14,255 nt of DNA, from contig CAZVZH010000106.1 of assembly GCA_964630705.1 (NCBI GenBank), forward strand, positions 1 through 14,255, written 5' to 3'. Positions within the stretch are counted from its first letter, which is position 1. Every line of letters begins with the position of its first letter. Of the stretch, positions 5,629 through 12,776 are shown piece after piece. A program made the position numbers and the translations under genes. The stretch is from M3007 sp964630705. GTDB lineage: Bacteria > Bacteroidota > Bacteroidia > Chitinophagales > Saprospiraceae. The notes below the pieces were generated by a model. That model saw nothing but the letters and a program-made list of their open reading frames with translations. It did no database searches and had not been told where the DNA came from.

Positions 5629-8559
5629 ATGAAGTCTTTTAAACGCAAACCATTTTTTATTGCAGTTTGCCTGATGCTCCTGAGCGGCGGGTTTGCCTTT
5701 GGACAAAGGCAAATCAGCGGCACCGTCACCGACGCGGAGAATGGCGAACCTTTGATTGGCGCCAGCGTACGTGCCCTGGGCACAACTGCGGGGGCTATCA
5801 CCGATTTTGAAGGTAAATTCTCCTTCGAAGCGCCTGCCGGGGCAACCCAACTGGAGGTGACGTACACGGGGTATGCTGCTGCTACGGTCGACATTTCCGG
5901 CGGCACAGTCAACGTTGCGCTCACACCCGGGGTGGCCCTGGAAGAAACGGTCATCATCGGCTACGGCACGGTAAAAAAAGAAGACGCTACCGGCGCCCTT
6001 TTGTCGGTCGGCGTGAAGGAGTTCAACCGCGGCGCGATCAACTCTCCGCAGGAACTCATCGTCGGTAAAATCGCCGGCGTAACCGTCACCCCGAACGCCG
6101 ACCCGGGCGGAGGCGCCACCATCCGCATCCGCGGCGGCTCCTCGCTCAGCGCCTCCAACGACCCGCTGGTGGTGATTGACGGCATCCCGGTTGACAACAC
6201 GACCGTTGCCGGCGACCGCAGCCCGCTGAACGCCGTGAACCCGAACGACATCGAGTCGTTCGTCGTGCTCAAAGACGCCTCTGCCACAGCCATTTACGGC
6301 TCGCGCGCTTCCAACGGCGTTATCCTGATTACCACGAAAAAAGGCTCGTTGAAGCGCAAAATCGGGATCGACTACACGACAAACTTTTCGTTCAGCAGCC
6401 GTGCCAACGAAATTGACGTGCTCGACGGCAACGCTTTCCGCGCGCTGATCAACCAGCGTTTTGCCGACGGCCACCCCGCCCGCGCGCTGGTAGGCACAGC
6501 CAACACCGACTGGCAGTCGGAAATTTACCAGTCGGCTTTTGGCATGGACCACAACCTGGCCGTTTCCGGCGGCGTGGGCGTGCTGCCCTACCGCGTTTCG
6601 GTGGGCTACACCGACCGCAACGGTATTCTCCGGACCGACAACTTCAACCGCTTGACCGGCGCCGTTAACCTCTCGCCTGGGTTTATGGACAACCGCCTGC
6701 AGGTAAACCTGAATTTCAAGGCCTCCAAAACCAAAAACGTGTTCGCTAACCGCGGCGCCGTGGGTTCGGCGATTTTCTTCGACCCCACCCAGCCCGTGCT
6801 CGACCCGAACAGCCCGTACGGCGGCTATTTTACCTTCACGCAAAACGACGGCACGCCCAATCCGCTGGCCGCTGCCAACCCGGTAGCCCAGTTGATGCTG
6901 CACGACGATAAATCGGACATTAACCGGTACCTGGGCAACATCCAAATCGACTACCGGTTCCACTTCCTGCCGGAGTTGCGCGCCAACCTCAATGTGGGTA
7001 CCGACCGTTCGAACAGCGAAGGCTCGGTAATTGAACCGCCCAACTATTCGCGCGCTTTCGTCAACGGCGGCCTCAACCGGCGCTACACCCAGGAGAAGAA
7101 AAACGATCTGTTGGAGTTTTTCCTGAACTACGTCAAGCCGCTGGGCAACACCAAACTCGACCTGACGGGCGGCTATGCCTGGCAGCATTTTTTCCTGGAA
7201 GACTATTCCATTTCCACCAACACCGACGGCTCAACAGTGCTCGACCCGGAAATTCTCAACCCCCGCGAATACTACCTGCTCTCGCTGTTCGGCCGTTTGA
7301 ACTACACCATTGCAGACCGCTACCTGTTTACGTTCACGGTACGCCGCGACGGCACCTCGCGTTTCTCCGACGACAACCGCTGGGGCTTGTTCCCTTCCGC
7401 CGCTTTTGCCTGGAAGATCGTGGAAGGCCGTTCGGGCTGGCTCAACGCCCTGAAACTGCGCCTGAGCTACGGCGAAACCGGTCAGCAGGACATCAGCGCC
7501 GACTATTACCCTTACCTGGCCCGCTACCAGGCCAGCCTTGAAACGGCGCAATACCAATTCGGCAACGAATTCGTGACCACCCTGCGCCCGAACGGTTACG
7601 ACCGCAACATCAAGTGGGAAGAAACCGCGACGTACAATGCCGGTGTCGACTACGAATTCCTCAACGGCCGCGTGTACGGCGCCGTGGAATACTACATCCG
7701 CAAAACCAGCGACCTGATCAACTTCATCCCGGTAGCGGCCGGCACCAACCTGACCAACTTCATCAACACCAACGTCGGCGATTTGGAAAACCGCGGCGTG
7801 GAATTGTCGGTGAACACGGTTCCGGTACGCCAGGGCAAATTTAACTGGGAACTGGGCGCCAACTTTACCATCAACAAGAATGAAATTACCCGCCTGACCG
7901 CTACTGAAGACCCCAACTACGTGGGCGTGCTCACCGGCGGCATTTCCGGCGGCGTGGGCAACAACATTCAGATCCACAGCGTGGGCTTTCCGGCCAACTC
8001 GTTTTACGTGTACGAGCAAGTGTACGACCCGCAGGGTATTCCGATCGAGGGCTTGTATGTCGACCGCAACGGCGACGGCCAGATCACCCCGGCCGACCAG
8101 TACCGCTTCCAGGACCCGAACGCCAATGTGCTCGTCGGCTTTTACACCAACTTCACTTTCGGCAATTTCGACCTGTCGGCCGGCGGCCGCGCCAGCTTCG
8201 GCAACTATGTGTACAACAACGGCCAGTCGGAACAAACCGATTACAACCGCCTGTACCAGAGCACCGGTTTCCTCGGCAATATCCAAACAGCCTACACCGG
8301 TATCGATTTCCAAACGCCGCGCTACTTCAGCGACCATTTTGTTCAGGAGGCCACGTTCCTGCGGTTCGACCACATCACACTTGGCTATAATTTTACCAAC
8401 CTGGGGAAAATTCGCAACCTGCGCCTGTTTGGCTCTGTTCAAAACCCGTTTGTCATCACCGACTACCAGGGTATCGACCCGGAAGTTTTCGGCGGCATCG
8501 ACAACAACGCTTACCCCCGTTCGCGCACTTTCCTGTTGGGCCTGAACGCTGGTTTCTAA
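5629..8559 (+). CDS. SusC/RagA-type TonB-dependent outer-membrane transporter
   Basis: This 976-residue protein has the full SusC layout. A signal peptide covers about 1-26 (basic KSFKRK, hydrophobic core, ending FAFGQ). Next come a carboxypeptidase-regulatory-like beta-sandwich (about 28-100, QISGTVTDAENGEPLIGASV) and a SusC-type segment EETVIIGYGTVKKED at 105-119. The plug domain follows (about 115-240, with GKIAGVTVT, IRIRGGSS and DPLVVIDGIPV), then a beta barrel ending in an aromatic C-terminus (LNAGF), as expected for outer-membrane assembly. A DRNGDGQITPADQ loop in the barrel looks like a calcium-binding motif, common in this family. SusC forms the channel that SusD caps, importing oligomers with TonB energy. 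I chose ATG 5629 because it directly precedes the signal peptide; the frame extends upstream to 5563 without homology. The SusD gene follows after 18 bp. Length is normal and no damage is seen. Substrate cannot be read from sequence. Confidence 0.96.
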   Translation: MKSFKRKPFFIAVCLMLLSGGFAFGQRQISGTVTDAENGEPLIGASVRALGTTAGAITDFEGKFSFEAPAGATQLEVTYTGYAAATVDISGGTVNVALTPGVALEETVIIGYGTVKKEDATGALLSVGVKEFNRGAINSPQELIVGKIAGVTVTPNADPGGGATIRIRGGSSLSASNDPLVVIDGIPVDNTTVAGDRSPLNAVNPNDIESFVVLKDASATAIYGSRASNGVILITTKKGSLKRKIGIDYTTNFSFSSRANEIDVLDGNAFRALINQRFADGHPARALVGTANTDWQSEIYQSAFGMDHNLAVSGGVGVLPYRVSVGYTDRNGILRTDNFNRLTGAVNLSPGFMDNRLQVNLNFKASKTKNVFANRGAVGSAIFFDPTQPVLDPNSPYGGYFTFTQNDGTPNPLAAANPVAQLMLHDDKSDINRYLGNIQIDYRFHFLPELRANLNVGTDRSNSEGSVIEPPNYSRAFVNGGLNRRYTQEKKNDLLEFFLNYVKPLGNTKLDLTGGYAWQHFFLEDYSISTNTDGSTVLDPEILNPREYYLLSLFGRLNYTIADRYLFTFTVRRDGTSRFSDDNRWGLFPSAAFAWKIVEGRSGWLNALKLRLSYGETGQQDISADYYPYLARYQASLETAQYQFGNEFVTTLRPNGYDRNIKWEETATYNAGVDYEFLNGRVYGAVEYYIRKTSDLINFIPVAAGTNLTNFINTNVGDLENRGVELSVNTVPVRQGKFNWELGANFTINKNEITRLTATEDPNYVGVLTGGISGGVGNNIQIHSVGFPANSFYVYEQVYDPQGIPIEGLYVDRNGDGQITPADQYRFQDPNANVLVGFYTNFTFGNFDLSAGGRASFGNYVYNNGQSEQTDYNRLYQSTGFLGNIQTAYTGIDFQTPRYFSDHFVQEATFLRFDHITLGYNFTNLGKIRNLRLFGSVQNPFVITDYQGIDPEVFGGIDNNAYPRSRTFLLGLNAGF

Positions 8560-8577
8560 ACTTAAAAACACAACACC

Positions 8578-10770
8578 ATGCAGTACAAATCGTATAAAAT
8601 CGGAGCACTCCTGCTTCTGGGAGTCACCCTTTTTGCGGTATCCTGTTTTAAAGACCTGGATACCATCCCCTTGAATGAAAATGAAGCCACCTCGGCAACA
8701 GTGTACGACGACCCGGCCGCCTACCGCCAGGTGTTGGCCAAACTGTACGCCGGCCTGGCCTTGAGCGGCCAGCAGGGTCCGGCGGGCCAGCCCGACATCA
8801 GCGGCATCGACGAGGGCTTCTCCACTTACCTGCGCCAATATTGGAAAGCGCAGGAACTGACCACCGACGAAGCGGTGATCGCCTGGAACGACGGTAACAT
8901 CCACGATTTTGAACAACAGGACTGGGACGCCCAGAACGAGTTTATTACGGCGATGTACAACCGGATTTTTTACCAAATTTCCTTGTGCAACGAGTTTATT
9001 CGCGAAACCACCGACGATAAGCTCAACAGTCGCGGCGTCGACGCCGGCTTGCGCGCCGAGATCGTCAAATACCGCGCCGAGGCCCGTTTCCTGCGCGCGC
9101 TGAGCTACTGGCACGCCCTGGATATGTTCCGCAACGTGCCCTTCGTGACGGAGGCCGACGCGGTCGGTTCATTTTTCCCGAAACAGGCTACGGCAGAGGA
9201 AGTATTCAACTTTGTGGAAAGCGAGTTGAAAGCCATCGACGGCGACCTCGTCGCGCCGCGCCAAAACGAATATGGCCGCGCCGACAAAGCTGCTGCCTGG
9301 ATGGTTTTGGCCAAACTGTACCTCAATGCGCAAGTGTACCTCAACCGCGAGCGCTACACCGATTGCATCACGTATTGCAAAAAAGTGATCGACGCCGGTT
9401 ATACCATGGAGCCGCAATATGCGCGCCTGTTCATGGCCGACAACGACAACGCTTCCGGCGTCATTTTCCCGGTGAGTTTCGACGGCACCCGCAGCCGCAC
9501 CTGGGGCGGTATGACGTTCATCTGCCACGCTGCCGTAGGCGGCAGCATGAGCGCCACGGCTTTCGGCCTCGACGGCGGCTGGGGCGGCACCCGTGTGACC
9601 AAGGCACTGGTGAATAAATTCCCGGCAACCGGCGGCAATGTGGTTGTCAGCCCGAACGACGGCGCCGTACACCCGGTGATCTATGTTCCCGGCGGCTATC
9701 AAGGCTGGGACCCCGCCACGGGCGCTCAATTGGCCTCGCGTAACAACGACAATGTGTACGAAGGCTACATCAACTTTACCGACGCTAATACGGAGTTCAA
9801 ATTCACGCCCAACCCGAACTGGACAGCTGATTTCGGCGACAATGGAGCGGACGGAACCTTGGACCCTGGCGGCGCCAACATCAAGGTGGCGGATCCAGGT
9901 TTTTACAAAATCAAGGTCGATCTGAACGCCCTTACCTATTCCATCCAAAAGACCGAGTGGGGTCTTATCGGTTCGGCCACCCCGGGCGGCTGGGATTCGG
10001 ACCAAAACATGACCTATGACCCGGCAGAAGGCGCTTGGGTGATCCAGCTCGACCTGGTGGCTGGCGAAATCAAATTCCGCGCTAACGATGGCTGGACGCT
10101 TAACTACGGCGACACCGGCGCCGACGCACTTTTGGAAGAGGGTGGCGATAACATTGCTATCCCCAGCGCGTCGACCTACAAAATCAAACTGTATCTGGAC
10201 AAGCCGGACTACACCTACTCCATCGAGCGGCCAGTGTTTGACCGCCGCGCCATGTTCTACACCGACGGGCAATCGCTTGAGATTGCCGACGTGTCGCAGT
10301 TCACCGAAGGCTATGCCGTTACAAAATTCACGAATGTCCGTTCGGATGGAACGCCGGGATCGCACCCGACCTGGGTAGACACCGATTTCCCGATGTTCCG
10401 CATCGAAGACGCTTATTTGATGTATGCTGAAGCGGTGTTGCGCGGCGGCACGGGCGGCGATGTTAACAGCGCGGTGGGGTACATCAACCTGATCCGCCAA
10501 CGCGCCTACGCCGGTACGGCCGGAAACATCACAGGCGCCGACCTGAACCTGGACTTCATCCTCGACGAGCGCGCCCGGGAATTTTACTGGGAATGCCACC
10601 GCCGGACCGACCTGATTCGCTTCGGCCGTTTCAGCGAAACCACTTACCTGTGGCCCTGGAAAGGCAACAACCCGAATGGGGAATCGCGGCCGAAATTTTA
10701 CGATGTGTTCCCGATCCCGTCCTCGGACTTGGGCGCCAATCCGAACCTGAAGCAGAATACAGGTTATTGA
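8578..10770 (+). CDS. SusD/RagB-type lipoprotein with two inserted SusE/SusF-type binding domains
   Basis: This 730-residue surface lipoprotein has a signal peptide ending in VSC with lipidated Cys23. Residues 24-348 are a typical SusD N-terminal region of TPR-like helices (YRAEARFLRALSYWHALDMF, YGRADKAAAWMVLAKLYLNA). Residues 552-730 resume the SusD fold (DRRAMFYTDGQ, DTDFPMFRIEDAYLMYAEAVLRGG, ending NPNLKQNTGY). Between them, about 349-551, lies an insert absent from ordinary SusD proteins: domain A (about 364-455, VPGGYQGW) and domain B (about 456-551, starting near WGLIGSATPGGWD). Both belong to the SusE/SusF binding-domain type and match the C-terminal half of the neighbouring SusE. Without the insert the protein would be about 530 residues, normal for SusD. 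The frame is continuous with no stop or shift, so this looks like a working fusion. SusD caps SusC and captures ligand; the insert probably adds binding sites. It sits 18 bp after susC and 32 bp before susE. Confidence 0.95.
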   Translation: MQYKSYKIGALLLLGVTLFAVSCFKDLDTIPLNENEATSATVYDDPAAYRQVLAKLYAGLALSGQQGPAGQPDISGIDEGFSTYLRQYWKAQELTTDEAVIAWNDGNIHDFEQQDWDAQNEFITAMYNRIFYQISLCNEFIRETTDDKLNSRGVDAGLRAEIVKYRAEARFLRALSYWHALDMFRNVPFVTEADAVGSFFPKQATAEEVFNFVESELKAIDGDLVAPRQNEYGRADKAAAWMVLAKLYLNAQVYLNRERYTDCITYCKKVIDAGYTMEPQYARLFMADNDNASGVIFPVSFDGTRSRTWGGMTFICHAAVGGSMSATAFGLDGGWGGTRVTKALVNKFPATGGNVVVSPNDGAVHPVIYVPGGYQGWDPATGAQLASRNNDNVYEGYINFTDANTEFKFTPNPNWTADFGDNGADGTLDPGGANIKVADPGFYKIKVDLNALTYSIQKTEWGLIGSATPGGWDSDQNMTYDPAEGAWVIQLDLVAGEIKFRANDGWTLNYGDTGADALLEEGGDNIAIPSASTYKIKLYLDKPDYTYSIERPVFDRRAMFYTDGQSLEIADVSQFTEGYAVTKFTNVRSDGTPGSHPTWVDTDFPMFRIEDAYLMYAEAVLRGGTGGDVNSAVGYINLIRQRAYAGTAGNITGADLNLDFILDERAREFYWECHRRTDLIRFGRFSETTYLWPWKGNNPNGESRPKFYDVFPIPSSDLGANPNLKQNTGY
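9622..10230 (+). other. SusE/SusF-type tandem domain insert within the SusD gene
   Basis: This segment encodes residues 349-551 of the SusD protein. Its partner is 11280-11846 in the SusE gene. By-eye alignment gives a little under half identity in the first domain and somewhat over half in the second, including the shared runs VPGGYQGW, GGWDSDQ and LDLVAGEIKFRAND. At DNA level, shared stretches include 14-base runs such as GCTGGCGAAATCAA. Codons differ at many third positions, so the copies are diverged and not a recent duplication. The insert boundaries are estimated from where SusD-family motifs stop and resume. Confidence 0.75.
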
Positions 10771-10802
10771 TGGCGTAATTTCAATTCTAAATTTTAAAAA
10801 CA

Positions 10803-11849
10803 ATGACAATGAAAAAATATTTCTATCTGACGTTTGCCGCAGCGGTGTTGTTTGCTGCCGGCTGCGGCAAGGGGGAATTCTATCCGGGTCCGACCCTGAA
10901 CATCACCGCCAACCCGGTGATTACCAGCCCGGCTGATGCCAGCATAATCGTACTGGAGGAAAGTCAGGCAGACAATCCGTTTGTGATCACCTGGACGCCG
11001 GCCGAATTTGGTTTCCAGGCGGCTGCCACGTACACGGTGCAGATTGATCGCGCTGGCAACGATTTTGCCAACCCGATTGTGCTGGGCAACAGCACGGGTA
11101 CCAGCCTGAGCAGCACGGTAGCCAAACTCAACACCGCTTTGTTTACCACACTGGGCCTGCCGGGCGAAACGCCGGCCAATATCGAAATGCGCCTGGTGGT
11201 GAAAATTAGTCCGGAAGTGCCGGAAATCTATTCGGCGCCTGTGACGCTGACGATTTCGCCCTACACAATCGTCATCGTTTACCCGCAATTGCAGGTACCC
11301 GGCGGTTACCAAGGCTGGAATCCCGGGGATAACACTACCGTCATTTTCTCCTTGAAGAGCGACAGTAAGTACGAAGGTTTTATCTATTTCTCCAGCGACA
11401 ACACCGAGTTTAAGTACACGGACGGCCCAAGTTGGGATGTCAACTATGGCGATGACGGCGCCAATGGTACCCTGGAAAAGAATGGCGCCAACATTGTAGC
11501 GCCGACGGCCGGGCTGTACAAGCTGAATGTCAACCTGAACGACCTGACCCACAAATTCCAGCTGACGAGCTGGGGCGTCATCGGCTCAGCTACTGCCGGG
11601 GGTTGGGATTCGGACCAGGACATGAGCTACGATGCCGCCAATAACAAGTTGACTGTTACGCTCGACTTGGTTGCTGGCGAAATCAAGTTCCGCGCCAACG
11701 ACGACTGGGCGATCAACATGGGCGACGACAGCGCCAACACCTCGCTCGAATACAACGGCGCCAATATCCCGATTGCCGAAGCGGGCAACTACACGATCGA
11801 CCTCATCCTGAGCGGCGCCGTGTACACCTACAAAGTGAAGAAAAACTAA
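10803..11849 (+). CDS. SusE-like surface glycan-binding lipoprotein
   Basis: This 348-residue protein has a lipoprotein signal (KKYFYLTFAAAVLFAAGC, lipidated Cys21). An N-terminal immunoglobulin/FnIII-like SusE domain (about 30-155) carries the family pattern ITSPADASIIVLEE, then TWTPAEFGF and YTVQIDRAGNDF. Two binding domains follow: A from about 160 (YPQLQVPGGYQGW) and B from Trp257 (WGVIGSATAGGWDSD) to the end. Conserved tryptophans (172, 257, 269 and those in PSWDVNYG and DDWAINMG) are candidates for stacking on sugar rings, as in SusE/SusF of Bacteroides thetaiotaomicron. It should sit on the outer leaflet with the SusCD complex. An ATG two codons later (10809, starting MKKYF) is an equally good start. 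The gene lies 32 bp after susD and is followed by a strong terminator, so it closes the operon. Starch-like ligand is suggested by the family, not shown. Confidence 0.92.
   Translation: MTMKKYFYLTFAAAVLFAAGCGKGEFYPGPTLNITANPVITSPADASIIVLEESQADNPFVITWTPAEFGFQAAATYTVQIDRAGNDFANPIVLGNSTGTSLSSTVAKLNTALFTTLGLPGETPANIEMRLVVKISPEVPEIYSAPVTLTISPYTIVIVYPQLQVPGGYQGWNPGDNTTVIFSLKSDSKYEGFIYFSSDNTEFKYTDGPSWDVNYGDDGANGTLEKNGANIVAPTAGLYKLNVNLNDLTHKFQLTSWGVIGSATAGGWDSDQDMSYDAANNKLTVTLDLVAGEIKFRANDDWAINMGDDSANTSLEYNGANIPIAEAGNYTIDLILSGAVYTYKVKKN
11280..11846 (+). other. SusE-type tandem domains homologous to the SusD insert
   Basis: This segment encodes residues 160-348 of the SusE protein. It is the paralogous partner of the insert at 9622-10230. 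The two copies lie about 1.05 kb apart in direct orientation with the SusD C-terminal half and SusE N-terminal domain between them. That arrangement fits copying of a domain pair between adjacent genes. Confidence 0.75.
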
Positions 11850-11870
11850 ACATCTCCGTGATTTTACAGG

Positions 11871-11904
11871 AAGGGTTGCGCCGGGTTTCGGCGCAACCCT
11901 TTTT
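11871..11904 (+). terminator. Intrinsic terminator after the SusC/D/E operon
   Basis: GGGTTGCGCC (11873-11882) and GGCGCAACCC (11890-11899) form a perfect GC-rich stem. It extends by one inner G-C pair (11883/11889) around a 5-base loop, and the outer AA/TT pairs lengthen it further. A run of five T follows directly (11900-11904). It lies 24 bases after the SusE stop. This is the clearest terminator in the window. Confidence 0.92.
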
Positions 11905-11927
11905 CTTTGCAGGCAGCCCCGCTACGT

Positions 11928-12767
11928 ATGCTTTCAAAGCAACAGCTTATGCAAGAGTTTCTGAATTACGAGTTGTTTCATTTTGGTGATTACCGGTTTT
12001 CGGTTTACCACCTGGTTCAGGCCGGCTTGGTAGCCCTGATTACCTGGTTGCTCCTGCTGCTCATACGGGCCGGCATCAACCGGTCAAAAAACATGGATGC
12101 CGGGCGCAAGTATGCCCTGTACCAAATCATCCGGTATTTCCTGTTGGTCATCAGCATCGCGATTGGGCTGGAAGTGTTGGGCGTTAGCCTGACCGTAGTG
12201 TTGGCCGGTTCGGCGGCCCTGCTCGTGGGTATTGGTTTGGGCTTGCAAAACTTGTTCAATGATTTTGTGTCGGGTATCATCCTGCTCGTCGACGGTTCGG
12301 TGAAAGTGGACGACGTGGTGGAAGTCGACGGCTTGGTGGCCCGGGTTTTGGCTATCAACCTGCGGACCTCCGTGGTGCGCACCCGCGACGAAAAATTTAT
12401 CATCCTGCCCAACTCCGTGCTCACCGGAGGAAAGCTGATCAACTGGACGCACGAAGACGAGCTCTCGCGTTTCGATATCATCGTCGGTGTCGCCTACGGA
12501 TCCGACATTGAAAAAGTGCGCCATATTTTGATTCAAGTAGCCCGTGAACATCCGCAGGTTTCGGACCAACGGGAACCCCTGGCCCGGCTGCGCAATTTTG
12601 GCGATTCGTCGATTGAATTCGAGTTGTTGTTCTGGACCGACGAGGTATTCGGCGTGGAAAACACCAAGAGCGATATCCGAATAGCTATTTGCGAGGCCTT
12701 CCGCCGGCATGGTGTGGAAATTCCGTTCCCGCAACGCGTCGTGCATCTGCCCTCCAACACCAAGTAA
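11928..12767 (+). CDS. MscS-family small-conductance mechanosensitive channel
   Basis: This 279-residue inner-membrane channel, close to the classical MscS length, releases solutes when membrane tension rises. Transmembrane segments are visible at about 28-47 and 67-86. The pore-lining helix at about 91-122 has the alanine/glycine pattern AGSAALLVGIGLGLQNLFNDFVSGI-type packing, running into LLVDGSVKVDDVVEV, the start of the beta domain. The beta domain (RTRDEKFIILPNSVL) and the alpha-beta C-terminal domain, ending HGVEIPFPQRVVHL, complete the family signature. ATG 11928 lies 23 bases after the terminator T-run; an in-frame TTG at 11907 and an ATG at 11949 are alternatives. With so little space after the terminator, its promoter must overlap the terminator or the end of susE, or expression depends on readthrough. 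The DUF389 gene follows 9 bp downstream, suggesting co-transcription. Confidence 0.93.
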   Translation: MLSKQQLMQEFLNYELFHFGDYRFSVYHLVQAGLVALITWLLLLLIRAGINRSKNMDAGRKYALYQIIRYFLLVISIAIGLEVLGVSLTVVLAGSAALLVGIGLGLQNLFNDFVSGIILLVDGSVKVDDVVEVDGLVARVLAINLRTSVVRTRDEKFIILPNSVLTGGKLINWTHEDELSRFDIIVGVAYGSDIEKVRHILIQVAREHPQVSDQREPLARLRNFGDSSIEFELLFWTDEVFGVENTKSDIRIAICEAFRRHGVEIPFPQRVVHLPSNTK

Positions 12768-12776
12768 AACTTTGCT

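Noticed and set aside
5620..7188. Long open frame on the minus strand opposite the SusC gene (522 codons)
   Set aside because: It is the mirror of a GC-rich, codon-biased real gene. The translation is Val/Ala/Gly/Arg-rich with no recognisable motif, whereas the plus strand encodes a full SusC.
7231..9114. Minus-strand open frame spanning the susC-susD junction (627 codons)
   Set aside because: It runs across two well-supported plus-strand genes and has the same low-complexity Val/Ala/Gly composition, so it is an antisense shadow.
9610..10240. Possible frameshift or assembly artefact joining SusE sequence into SusD
   Set aside because: The reading frame is continuous on both sides, the insert is diverged in codons from the SusE copy, and SusD motifs resume cleanly, so an artefactual join is unlikely.
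9169..10809. Minus-strand open frame opposite the SusD gene (546 codons)
   Set aside because: It is antisense to a clear SusD protein, and its product shows no domain pattern.
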